Shown here: positions 20,824 through 32,095 of the stretch, in pieces
How the letters are laid out: every line of letters begins with the position of its first letter
Numbering within the stretch: position 1 is the first letter of the stretch
Assembly (NCBI GenBank): GCA_039583875.1
Contig: CM077162.1
Span: 56,943,675-57,007,674, forward strand
From: Platanthera guangdongensis
Taxonomy: Eukaryota; Streptophyta; Magnoliopsida; Asparagales; Orchidaceae
Reading direction: 5' to 3'
DNA: 64,000 nucleotides
Translations under genes and position numbers: made by a program
Notes under the pieces: model-generated
The model's input: only the letters and a program-made list of their open reading frames with translations
Told to the model about the DNA's origin: nothing
Database searches by the model: none

Positions 20824-22734
20824 TTACCACCCAAACAGGAAAAGAAAAGCTGCATGGAAATCATCAATATTAAATCATAAGATCAAAGTGAGAAAGAGCT
20901 CACAAGGGTTAGACATCCCAAAATGTTTCAACATGTGTGTAAAAGATCAAAGCTTCGAAGACACTTACATAAGTAAGTACATAAAAAAATATAGCAGTCC
21001 CATCATAAAATGACCATAAACACAGGGGAAAAACCGGCACCTATGGGGGGAGAACCCTCCACCAACACATCCACAATCACAAACCCATGGTGGTCAAAAG
21101 GAAGGTGGACTAATACCTTAGCACACCCAAAGACGGGAAAAACGACACCTGGGGGGGTAAGAACCATCCACCAGCACACCCACAGTCACCATCCCACCAG
21201 GGTCAAAAGATTGATAACCAACCATGGCACACCAAAATACCTTTAATACATATAAAACCACAACCTAAACCACTAGACATCTCCAATGGAGGGAGAAAAC
21301 CCCAAATCACACTAAGGCCCAACTCAGCCATGAAAAATACCCAAAAAAATACCCTAGTGCACAAACTCGACAAATCAGATCAACTCGGCGAAAAATATTC
21401 TAAGTCATGGACACATTCGTCGAATATACCTGACGAACTACCTGGATACTCGACGAATTTCTATAATACTCGGCGAACAATACTTGCGATACTCGGCAAA
21501 TTGCTTCTATACTCGATAAATTAGCCAACGATACTCGACGATTTCCCCTGATACACGCCGAAATTCCCTTGGCTTCACCATCCACTCGACGCTTACTAAG
21601 CCTAGTCTATACTCAATGCTCCTCATAGATACACGCCGAATTTTTCCTACGCTAATGTACAATATTCGACGATTCCTGACTTAGCGAAATTTTAACCTCA
21701 CTCGCCAAAATCACTAACTGATACTCGCCGAATTCCACCACAGATACTCGACGAAATCCACTCACTTAACATGATGAATTTCACTTCTCAATACACGACA
21801 AATTCTACTTAGAACCCCAAAATTTACTCTCTAGGTCTTGGTCGAAAATTTGCCCTAGTCTACGAGTTCTTTCATAGTTAACTTACACTAATCATATTCT
21901 CTAAGGGAGGAGGAAAGAAAGGAAGAAAATAAGTTAGAAATAAACATGCACGGGGGGGGGGGATCCACTTGCCTTGAAACTCCAAAAAAACATCTCCCAC
22001 TCGCACCATGACAAGGATCTCCTACCAAATGACCTTAGCAACATTTCCTGAAACTTTTGGAGGAAACAATAGGTCAAAATCACTCACCCTAACGCCTAAA
22101 AATCGAGGAATCGGGAAAAGCTTATCACGATCGCATATATCTCGGCGAGAGCTTTCCGAATCTCTACTCTGGCAACGAAAACGACCACCCGAGCACACCC
22201 TATCACCGGCTGAACGCACGCGAAGTTCGCCGTTTCTTCTCTCGCGAAACATGCTGCCGCTCGAGTTTGGGAAGAAGATGAATAGGAATAGTGTTTGACG
22301 CGATAGATTTTCCTATTTATACCTATATTTATACATATAATATAATATTAATTATTTAAATAACGTCAAAACGACACGAAATCCAAACCAACTCTGAATC
22401 TTATGAAAATCACACTGTAGCTAAATACCAACGGTATGAATACAACGGTGAAGTCGAAATTAAAAAACCGACAACCCAAACCTGGTTAAAACACCACCCA
22501 AAGATAAAACACCACCACATCCTTATAAAAGGCTCCTCCGAGTCACCAAAATAGACCCGGCTAGCGAGGGAAGGCGCACAACCTAAACAAAAGCAACTAC
22601 ACAGGAAAACCCACTGAGCAAACCCATGCTCCAACAAACAACACTCATTAACTACGAGTCAACGTAATGCCCTGACGTTAAAAATATGTCACTACGGGAA
22701 TTAAAATAAACACCGAAAAATCAGGGGCGTTACA
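20824..22734 (-). repeat. Element A 3' LTR, right part (U3 and promoter)
   Basis: Continues A's LTR after the A2 insertion. The first about 810 bp align with 28972-29779. The LTR start TGTAACGCCCC is at 22734 on the minus strand. A TATA box TATAAATAGG lies at 22312-22321. A cluster of ATACTCGACGAATT-type motifs (perhaps 15-20 variants) spans 21365-21830, here downstream of the TATA, unlike in the other LTRs. A G-run is at 21952-21962. Confidence 0.85.
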
Positions 22735-22748
22735 GCCCCCCCCCCCTA
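22735..22748 (-). promoter_or_regulatory. Element A polypurine tract
   Basis: The minus strand reads TTAGGGGGGGGGGGC immediately before the LTR start TGTAACGCC. It is preceded by GACGAAATTTATTTTT, the conserved 3' phrase of plant chromoviruses. Confidence 0.85.
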
Positions 22749-22837
22749 AAAATAAATTTCGTCCTGAAACTTGACATTAATAGGATCAAATCCAAAATAT
22801 AAGAAAATTAAGCATAGGTTATCCAGGAAAACACTTA

Positions 22838-25800
22838 TCAAAAGAAATAGGAGAACATGTGATGATGAGCCTCCCTCATAGCAGACTCCAATTCCCAAGT
22901 CGCGCTCTCCATGTCTTGGTTCCTCCACAAAACTTTAACCATGTGTATTGTCTTCCTTCGCAATACCGGATCCTGAGTATCCAAAACATGAACAGGCACT
23001 TCCACATAGGAAAGTTTAGGCTCCAACTGGGTCACAACATCAAGAATTTTCCTCTCGCTCAGCACACACTTCCGTAATTGGCTTACGTGAAAAACATTGT
23101 GCACACCAGGAAAACTTGTTGGCAAATCTAGTGTATAAGCAGACATTCCAGCACGCTCCATAATATTGAAGGGTACCACATACCTAGGATCCAAATTATG
23201 GTTCTTACTAAACCTCTTAACACCGGACATCGGGGAAACCTTCAGAAAAACCATGTCCCAAACTGTAAATTCCAATTCATTACTTCGATGATTGGCGTTC
23301 GTTTCATAACGCTCCTGGGCTATTCGAATCTTCTCTCGAATATGCTTAATAGAAATATCCATTTCTTCCAAGACCTCTGGACCCAACAACGGTCTCTCAC
23401 TAACCTCGGCCCAAAATGAGGGATTTCTACAATGTCTCCCATACAAAGCCTCAAACGGGGCCATCTGCAAAATCTCTTGAAAACTGTTATTATACGCAAA
23501 TTCCATCGATCTCAAACGCTCATCCCACGCTCCTCTATGGTCCAAAATATATCATCTGATCATGTCCTCCATGATCTGATTTACTCTCTATATCTGACCA
23601 TTTGTCTGCGGATGATAGGCAGTGGAATACCTCAATTCGGTACCCAACCCCTCCTGTAAACTCTTCCAAAAGCGAGACGTAAACCTACAGTCTCGATCTG
23701 ATATCATACTGACTAGAACTCCTTGTAATATGATGACCTCAATCAAGTATAACTCAGCTATTTTCTTCATGGAGTAGTCGATCTTGAACAACACAAAGTG
23801 AGCACACTTCGTCAGTCTGTCCACTATAACCCAAATTGAATTGTGTCCTCGGGGAGATCTCAACAATCCAGTAATAAATTCCATCGAAATACTCTCTCAC
23901 TTCCAACTTGGAATTTCTAAAGGTGTCAAATTGCCTCCAGGCCTTCAATGATTGGCCTTAACTCTCTTGTAAGTAAAACATTCAGATACAAACATAGCTA
24001 TATTGCCCTTCATACCATACCACCAAACGATCTGCTTCAGATCCTTATACATTTTAGTAGAATTAGGGTGGTAGGAAACACTAGAACCATGCGCCTCTTT
24101 GCACAGTTTTACTCGAATATCCTCAATTGTGGGACTACAAAATCTGTCGCGGATCTTCAAGGTACTCGCGTCATCAATTGAAAAGTCTGGTAATTCCCTT
24201 TTCGCAGTTCTGTTATAAAGGTGCAGTAAATCAAGATCATCCTTTTGATGTAGCCTTGTAAGTGTAATCCATGATTGCTCTATTACTTCCAAACTACTGG
24301 GTGAGTCGATACTCCCCACTGATATATCCATCAAGAGAAATTCCTCTACCGACAAATCCACAGAAAGGTTAAAAATTTTCGTTGACTTCCTACTCAGGGT
24401 GTCAGCTACCACATTAGCTTTGCTCGGATGGTATTGGATCTCAACATCATAACCTGCAACATACTCTAACCATCTCCGCTGGTGCAAGTTCAATTCCTTT
24501 TGAGTGAAGGTGTACTTCAAGCACTTATGATCAGTATAAATCTTGAATAGAGCGCCATATAATAGTTGTCTTCATAACTTTAGGGCATAAATCACTGCTG
24601 TGAACTCTAAATCATGCGTAGGGTAATTCCTCTCATGTGTTTTTAACTATCATGACCCATACGCGATCACATTGCCGTCTTACATCAACATGCAACGAAG
24701 TCCAACATACGATGCATCCATATACACAACATACTATATCCCTTCGGTAGGCAAGGCCAAAATCGGAGTATTTCACAATCTCCTTTTTAATTCCTGAAAA
24801 GCCTCTTTGCAAATATCACTCCAAATAAAAGCTACGTTCTTCTGCGTAAGCTTAGTCATCGGCACAGACAATGTAGAGAAACCTTCCACAAACCTCCTAT
24901 AATATACTGCCAACCATAGGAAACTTCTTATCTCTTTGCAAGTGGTAGGTCTATTCCAATCCATTACAACTGCTATCTTCTCGGGGTACACAAATATTCC
25001 ATCCTTATTAACCACATGACCCAGAAAGGAAACCTGAGGAAGCCAAAACTCACACTTGCTTAGCTTGGCATACAACTTATGCTACCTTAAAGCAGATAAA
25101 ACTAAACGCAAGTGTTGTGCATGCCCTTCAGCACTGCGGGAGTATACCAAAACATCATCTATAAATACAACCACAAAATGGTCCAGGAAATCCATAAACA
25201 CTATGTTCATCATATCCATAAAGGTAGAGGGTGCATTAGTTAATCCAAAATACATCCCCAAGAACTCGAAATGTCCATGCCGAGAATGAAAAGCAGTTCG
25301 TCGAATATCAGTCTCATGAATCCTCAACTGATAGTAGCCTGAACGAAGGTCAATCTTTGAAAAAACAGCGCTATCACGCAACTGATCAAACAAGTCATAT
25401 ATTCTCGGCAAAGTTTTCCTATTCTTGATAGTTACCTTATTCAGTTATCTAAAATCAATGCACAGCCGCATCGAACCATCATTTTTCTTCACAAACAGCA
25501 CAGGAGCTCCCCACCGTGAAGAACTTGGTCTAATAAATTCATTCGACAACAACTCATCCAATTGGGTATGCAGTTCCTCTAGCTCGCACGGGGCCATACG
25601 ATATGTCGCCTTAGCAATAGGACGGGTACCCGACTCCAAATCTATGATGAACTCCACGTCTTTCTCAGGTGGAAGACCAGGAAGATTATCAGAAAAAACA
25701 TCAGGAAACTCGCGCATCACAGAAATCTCCTCAACTCGCGGCTACCACCGGTCTCCAACACCCAAACCAAACAGGCAAAACATCTGGAATTTACAAGCTT

Positions 25801-26250
25801 CGGAGCACATACCCCAGAAATACTCAGAGAAACTTGGCGCAGAAAACTATAAACACTCATGGGTTGACCGTTGTCCATCTTGATGTCAAGCGCTTGACCT
25901 TGCATTGGATGACCGAATCATACTTGGAGAACCACTCCATGACCAAAATCATGTCAAAATCTTCCAAGTCTATGACCTTCAGATTGGCAATGGCTTGAAA
26001 TTCACCTAACAGAATCGGAAAACTCTGAATGCCTTGGTCCGACACCACTGAATCTCCAGAGGGAAACTTGACACGAAACGTGTCGCCAACAAGATCGAGA
26101 GTGAAATGGTGACTCTCTACAAAGTCCCTAGACACGAACGAGTGGGTAGCCCCAGAATCAAAAAGAACGTGTGCCCAGGTGTTCTTGACCTTAAACTTTC
26201 CTTTAAAATCGCATACGCAACTAAGGGAACGAATGTCGAAACTACAACTA
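22838..26250 (-). pseudogene. Element A pol: protease, RT, RNase H, integrase, chromodomain
   Basis: Minus-strand order: protease DSGATHSFV near 26150; RT with [41 protein letters not shown] near 25150 and LSKCEFW; RNase H ending YHPSKANVVADTLSR near 24415; integrase with zinc-binding region near 24070, VIVDRLTKCAHF and SDRDCRF; chromodomain KVLWRNQDMESATWE near 22915. Stops lie at about 25445, 25082, 24520, 23945, 23885, 23585 and 23545. The integrase catalytic Glu codon after HPQTNGQI is itself a TAG. The chromodomain would normally bind modified histones and steer integration; this copy is dead. Confidence 0.92.
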
Positions 26251-26289
26251 CAAACTAAACGCTAGAACTAGGTTAGGATCTAACCTGAT

Positions 26290-27513
26290 ATTACTTGAGT
26301 AGACATCTGAGCTTCCTCCAAAGTCACCACGTTCATCTTGCCCTTCCCCTTGTCAATTTACTGCGGTGGTGGCAAGGCCTGAAATGGAACTGGTTGCAAC
26401 AGGGGCTGAGCCTACAGACACTTCAACTTGAAATGTCCTTCTGTCTGCACTAGAAGCAGACCCTATACTTTCCATAATAATGGGCAACATCATGCCCCCT
26501 CCGGTTACACATAGAACAAACTAAATCTCCCTTAGGATCACCCTGGATCGCAAGCACCTGCTCCTACTTATGAGCTCCTATCCTCTTGTAACATCATTTA
26601 AATAGATAGCCTGACCGGCCATAGAAACTATATATCTATTTACTCCTTTTCCTCAAAGCAGCACCGGATTCTTGGGAACTCTTACCCTCACCAGTCTTCC
26701 TCTTATCCTTTCTCATTTGTTGACCTCGGTTCTTAGCATTGTCGATCGCCTCAACCTTTAGAGCAGACTCCACAACTTCAACATAACTTTTGGATCCATA
26801 ATCATTAGATGGTTGCTGGATATCATGCCTAATACCATCCATAAAATGCTTAACTTGACTAGACTCTGAAGACCACATGTCAGGGGAAAATAGGCACAGT
26901 TTACTGAACTCCACCTCATACTCGCTAATAGTGAGCTGTCTTTGTTTGAGGTGCAGAAAGTCATTCATCAAACGGTCCCTCTCAACCGATGGCAGAAATT
27001 TTTCAGCAGCAATTCTTTGAAGGATTCCCATGAACACCCATTCTTAAAATTTTTCTTTTCTGTCGACCACCAACTCTTTGCAAGTCCCTTGAGCTAATAC
27101 ACAGCGACCATCACCCTCTGTTCCGCTGAAACACCTAAGTAAGTGAACATCTCCTCGATGGCTATAATCTAATTATCCAAAGCCATAAAATCTGCTCTAC
27201 CATCATAGGTAGGGGTCCTAATCTCTAGAAATGCGAAATGAACATCATCTTTGGCGGTGAAAAAATCGGGGCTCTAGAGGAGCAGGGGTAACAGAAATAG
27301 GAACAGTCTGACCAATGGTCGAGTCCTGCACTCTATGCAGCTGAATAGCAACAGCCGATAAAAATGCTTGGATCTGCGACTGTATCTCCAACATCTGCCT
27401 CGCCAGAGCCTTATTACTCTGCTGCAATCCTTCTACACGGCCTCACTCTGGGCACCAGACGATTCCCCCTCCAACTGGGGAGTTGACCTCATCACCGGAC
27501 GCTTAGACGACAT
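26290..27513 (-). pseudogene. Element A gag
   Basis: Starts MSSKRPVMRSTPQLEGE at 27513. A 2-bp shift near 27440 moves it to the frame with LQQSNKALARQMLEIQSQ. The capsid-like region (SWWSTEKKNFKNG, then FLPSVERDRLMNDFLHL, LTISEYEVEFSKL) spans about 27120-26640. A zinc-knuckle region follows, CSMCNRRGHDVAHYY, in which the last Cys has become Tyr. Multiple stops and at least two frameshifts. Confidence 0.8.
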
Positions 27514-28173
27514 CTAATCAAACAACGAATATCTAATCAAAACCTAGCTTAAACTCTAGAACCAAACAACTTAGTTAAGAAAATACGTAATTAAACACTT
27601 GCTCATGCTGCTAACTTGCTCTAGGATTTTCAATTATGATGTCAAGCCTAAAGTTAGGATGATATACCGTCATCCTACTGACTCATGTGCCTAAACCATG
27701 AATGCATGAATTCTTATTCTTTTTGACTCAAAACCATGTGTGTACATATGCCATCATATAAATCTTTAGCTTGGCACGTGTGATAATGCAATGTTATAAC
27801 ATGCATGTTGTGCTATGAAATCTAAAAAGGCCTTAATGCATGTTACGAGCGTCGTACACATGAAATATTATGCATCACATACTACATAATATCACGTGCA
27901 ATGAAAATTAAAATCTAATGTGCATTCATGTGATGATGTTATGCATCACATACTACATAACAGTCACATGTTGCCTCCTATGAGGATCCATATACAAACA
28001 CATATTATGCATCCCATACTACATAATATGCCTCATATACTTCTTATCATTCTTATGAGTGTAGTGTTCATGCTTCAGCCAAGACATACCGATGACACAT
28101 CGATGTGTGTATAAAATGAAACAAGAAAACTAACACAATCCTGAGATATTTGTTCGACCAATAGTCAAACAAC
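27514..28173 (-). other. Element A 5' leader, with three imperfect repeats
   Basis: Untranslated leader between primer site and gag. ATGCATCACATACTACATAA recurs at 27870, 27941 and 28017 (one change), spaced 71-76 bp. No gene. Confidence 0.7.
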
Positions 28174-28192
28174 CTATCCCAATGATACCAAA
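28174..28192 (-). promoter_or_regulatory. Element A primer binding site
   Basis: Directly inside the 5' LTR end the minus strand reads TTTGGTATCATTGGG. TGGTATCA matches the initiator-methionine tRNA 3' end used by many plant retroelements; the rest has decayed. Confidence 0.6.
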
Positions 28193-29779
28193 TGTCACAA
28201 CCCACATTTTCTCTGTATTTTACGATATATCATAGTAAAGGAAAACGTGCATCATGGTGCCACATCAGTAGGGGATAACTACAGATGCTCGGGCAAAACT
28301 CCAACTTAACACTTTTACGAAAGATCTATAAGTTATTTAGAGAAAATCCATTTTAAGTTAAGCGGTTAGCCATATCCCTCGGCTTAGTGGCTCATCTAGT
28401 CAATGAGCAAAAGATAGTTATACGCTGTGAAAAATATTTGATTTGTAATATTATACATCCCGCATGAGTATAAACATCCCTGTAGGACAACTCATGTTAT
28501 GCAAGACTCTAGATTTATAATAGTTATGAAAGTAGCTTTTACGACTGTTAAATATAGTGATTTGATTTCAAATATGGCATGTGTGAAGTAATAATAGTAT
28601 TTTTTATACTTTCAAATATCTAACATGCAACCTAGCATAAAGCCTTCCCAGAGAGAAAGTACAACCAACCAAAAAGGTAAACTAGTAGCTAGCATAGTAT
28701 TCAATATTCCAAAAGAAAACTACTTGTGAGCGTCAACAACCTGACAAGAACCGACTGAATGTATGCAAGTCTGAACTAAAACTGAAAACAAGAACTACCT
28801 CACAATGATGAGGAAAATGACTACAATAACTGCAGTCCACAAGCTACCACCCAACACAGCCGCTCCACCGGCTACCACCCTGAACCTGAGGCATTCAAAC
28901 GAAGAACACCTCAACAAGAAATTACAAGTGGCAAAAGAAAATGTTAGTAGACAAAAAGAAAAAAGAGTAGAAGGGTTACCACCCAAATAGGAGAAGAAAA
29001 GCTGCATGGAAATCATCAATATTAAATCATAAGATCAAATTAAGAAAGAGATCACAAGGGTTAGACATCCCAAAATTTTGCACCAAGTGCGTAAAAGATC
29101 TAAGCTTCGAAGTCACATACATAAGTGAGTACATAAATAAATATAGCAGTCCCATGGTGAAATGAGCATAAACACAGGGGAAAAACCAGCACCTGTGAGG
29201 GGAGAACCCTCTGCTAGCACACCCACAGTAACAAACCCACCGGGGTTAAAAGGAAGGTGGCCTTATACATTGGCACACCAAAAGTCGGGAAAAAGGGCAC
29301 CTGTATGGGAAGAACCCTCCACCAGGACACCCACAGTCACAATCCCACCAAGGTCAAAAAGATTCAAAGACAACCATGGCCACACAAGGATACCTTTAAT
29401 ACATACAAAACCACAACCAAAACCACAGACATCTCCAATAGAGGGAGAAAACACCAAATCAAACTAAGGCCCAACTCACCCATGACAAATCCCCAAAAAT
29501 ATAGCATAAGGCCCAAACTTGACAAATCAGATTAACTCGGCAAAAAACATTATAAGTCCTGGCCAAATTCGGATAATATACCCGATGAACTACCTGGATA
29601 CTAGAGGAATTTCTACAATACTCGGCGAATAAGACTTGCGATTCTCGGCGAATTACTTTTATACTCGACGGATCAACCAACGATACTCAATGATTTCCCC
29701 TGATACACGCCAAAAATCCCTTGGCTTCACAGACCACTCGATGCTTACTAAGCCTAGACTATACTCGATGATCCTCATA
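28193..29779 (-). repeat. Element A 5' LTR (truncated)
   Basis: Aligns with 10596-11374 and then 20824-21630, including the uninterrupted AAGGG site (28967-28971) where A2 entered the other LTR. The homology breaks exactly at 29779, where copia LTR G starts. The missing about 1.1 kb includes the promoter. Confidence 0.88.
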
Positions 29780-30140
29780 TGTTGAAGTTGGTGACCGGGC
29801 GGTCTGGCAGTCTGTCTTGGTGGGTTGAAGACCGCGCGGTCTGGCGGTTTGTCTCAGCCAGCTTGGAGACCGGGCGGTCTAGCGGTCTACCCTGGCAATC
29901 TCTCTTTCTCTCTGGTGGTAGCCGTGCGGTTAGCCCTTCTGTCTAACCGCGCGGCTTGTGCGGTTTGTTTTGTATAGTCCGCTTAGTCCTATAAATTTTT
30001 AGTCCCACATCTCTTATTTGTATTCTCTCATCTCTCCTCCATTCTATATAAGGGAGGGCATACCTTTGTAATAGACACCTTTTTTGGATAATAAAGTTTC
30101 AGTTAAAACCATTTCGGTTTGTTTTTGTTCGGTTCTTACA
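29780..30140 (+). repeat. Element G 5' LTR (361 bp)
   Basis: Starts TGTTGAAG and ends GTTCTTACA directly before the primer site. The TATA box TATATAAG is at 30045-30052. Upstream, 29792-29970, holds six to seven palindromic ACCGCGCGGT-type motifs. Confidence 0.9.
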
Positions 30141-30160
30141 TGGTATCAGAGGACTCGATC
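30141..30160 (+). promoter_or_regulatory. Element G primer binding site
   Basis: TGGTATCAGAGGACTCGATC abuts the LTR end. TGGTATCAGAG matches the 3' end of initiator-methionine tRNA, the usual copia primer. Confidence 0.9.
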
Positions 30161-30498
30161 TACTCCTCCTGATTCTGTGCCTTCCCTGTCCGCGCGGCTT
30201 GTCTCGTCGGTTTGCACCCTGTCCGCGCGGCCTCTTCCTCTCCTTGTTGTTGCCCTCTGTGTGCGCGACGTTTTCCCTATTCTAAGTCGCCGCCTCCTAT
30301 CACAGCGACCTGTTTTGTCCTGCTTCTATTCGTGCGGCCTGTCCTCTAGCCATTCGACTTCTTCCCCTCTGCTTGGGTCTGCAGCTTGGTCGTGGCTTCT
30401 CTGGCCGCTAGTTTCTACCCTCGTGACCGCTGCAGCTTTTCTTTTCCTATCCATGCGGATTGTTTCCTAACCGCCCGGCTTCCCTTTTTCCTGCTACT

Positions 30499-32095
30499 AT
30501 GGCTCTTTCTGATGCCTGTACTGCCACCACCCCTGTCACCAATCTGGCTCCGCCTCTTCCACCTACTCCTTCCGGGAACCTTGGGACCGTTTCCAAGCTT
30601 GTTGGCTCCAACTACCCGGATTGGAGCGTCTCTTTCACCTTTCTACTTCGCTAACAACGCAAATGCCACCATCTCGTTGATGACCCACCTCCTATTACTT
30701 CACCTCTATTTGATGACTGGGATGCAAGTGACGCGCTTGTGCGTACTTGGCTCGCAAACAGTCTTTCCGATGAGTGCCTTCCCGTCATAGGTCATGATGA
30801 GACGGTCAAGGCCGCTTGGCTTCATCTTGGCACTCTGTACTCCAAGGGGGCTCATACGTCCCGCATCTATACGTTGTATGCGGACCTCTTTGCCCGTCCT
30901 ACCTTGTCTCCTGCTGCTGCCTACCAACAGGTTCAGGCTCTTGGGGCTGAGATTCTTCAGAATCGCTCCTTTTCTGCGGATTTGGCTCAACAACACAAGC
31001 ACTTCCAAGAGCTTCTGGTTGTATGTTATCTTCTCCGGCTTCCTGACACTTATGACATGATCCGCCAGCAAATTCTGGGTGAGGCAGAATCTCCTACCTT
31101 AGATGCCACCGCTGCCCGCATCGCTGCTGTCACCTCTCTCCTTCAGCGCCCACTTTTGTCCGCTCCTCCTCCACCTCCGGACAACTATTCTCATCACACT
31201 CAGCGGAGTGGCTCTGGTAGACGCAGTCACCAGTCCGGCAGCCGTGCTTCTTCCCGCTACCTCTGTTCTCATTGTGGCCGAACCGGACATACTTCCGAAC
31301 GCTACTGGACGAAGCATCCCCATCTTCGCCCCTCCGGTGACTCTTCCAAGCCGTCTGTCTCTGTTGTAACATCCTCAGGTAGTGCCCACATGGTGACTCA
31401 AGGTAAATGGCTCATCGACTCTGGTGCCACTAATCACATGACGGGCAATCCTCAGTGCTTCTCTTTACTCGAACAACATGATCGGTTTCCCCCGGTCCTA
31501 GTTGCGGATGGTTCTCCCTCCCCGGTTCATGGGACGGGAGTGGTTCATGTTACTCCATCACTACGGCTAGAGGACACTCTCTATGTGCCCAAGTTTCCGT
31601 GCAATCTATTGTCTGTTACCTCTTTATGCAAGCAGCTTCAGTGTTCTGTGACATTTACTCTGACTTCTTGTTCTTTTCAGGATCCGAGCTCCCACCGGAC
31701 GATTGCTACTGGGACTGAGAGCGGCGGCCTCTACTTCCTCGACAACATTTCCGCCTTGTCCGCCTTCTCCTCTTCTTGTATGGATCTTCTTCAGTGGCAT
31801 CTCCGCCTCGGTCATCCTCCACCACGCCTTCTACATCAGCTTTTGCCCCACCTCCCTCTGTCTAGTACTCCTCTCCAATGCGACGCCTGTCAGCTCGGCA
31901 AGCATCACCGTTCCTCCTTCCCACCAAAGCAAGGTCGGGGATTTACTCGTCCGTTTGATCTTGTCCACTCCGATATCGGGGGACCTGCTCCTACCCTTAC
32001 CATTGGCCGGGGTAGTTCTTATTTTGTAACTTTTATAGATGATTTTTCTCGATGTACTTGGGTGTATCTCCTCCGAGATCGCTCTGAACTAGAGA
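30499..32095 (+). pseudogene. Element G gag-protease-integrase (partial)
   Basis: ATG at 30499 starts MALSDACTATTP. The copia gag phrase KLVGSNYPDWSVSF follows. A TAA at 30652-30654 (expected CAA) interrupts, and the same frame then stays open to the break. The zinc knuckle at 31261-31308 is C-X2-C-X4-H-X4-Y, so the last Cys is lost. The protease site is WLIDSGATNHM near 31410. Integrase zinc-binding residues are in WHLRLGHPP and CDACQLGKH, and the first catalytic Asp is in YFVTFIDDFSRCTWVY. It is truncated after RDRSEL at about 32095. It needs only one nonsense change and the truncation to be inactive, so it is younger than A. Confidence 0.9.

Larger units (their letters stand above)
10596..29779 (-). 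mobile_element. Element A: Tekay/Del-like chromovirus (Ty3/gypsy), nested
   Basis: A minus-strand element with 3' LTR 10596-11374 plus 20824-22734, polypurine tract, pol 22838-26250, gag 26290-27513, primer site and 5' LTR 28193-29779. LTR ends are TGTAACGCCCC (start) and GGGTTGTGACA (end). The two LTRs are roughly 90% identical by eye. The left flank would give target duplication GTCGG (10591-10595). The right partner is lost because copia element G cuts the 5' LTR at 29780. A chromodomain at the pol C-terminus places it with chromoviruses. It is inactive: many stops in gag and pol. Confidence 0.85.
29780..32095 (+). mobile_element. Element G: truncated Ty1/copia
   Basis: Plus-strand copia element with a short 5' LTR, primer site, leader, gag, protease and the first half of integrase, ending within the integrase core. 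It inserted in A's 5' LTR: the LTR start TGTTGAAG is flush with the break in A's sequence. The 3' half and the second LTR are absent from the window. Confidence 0.88.
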
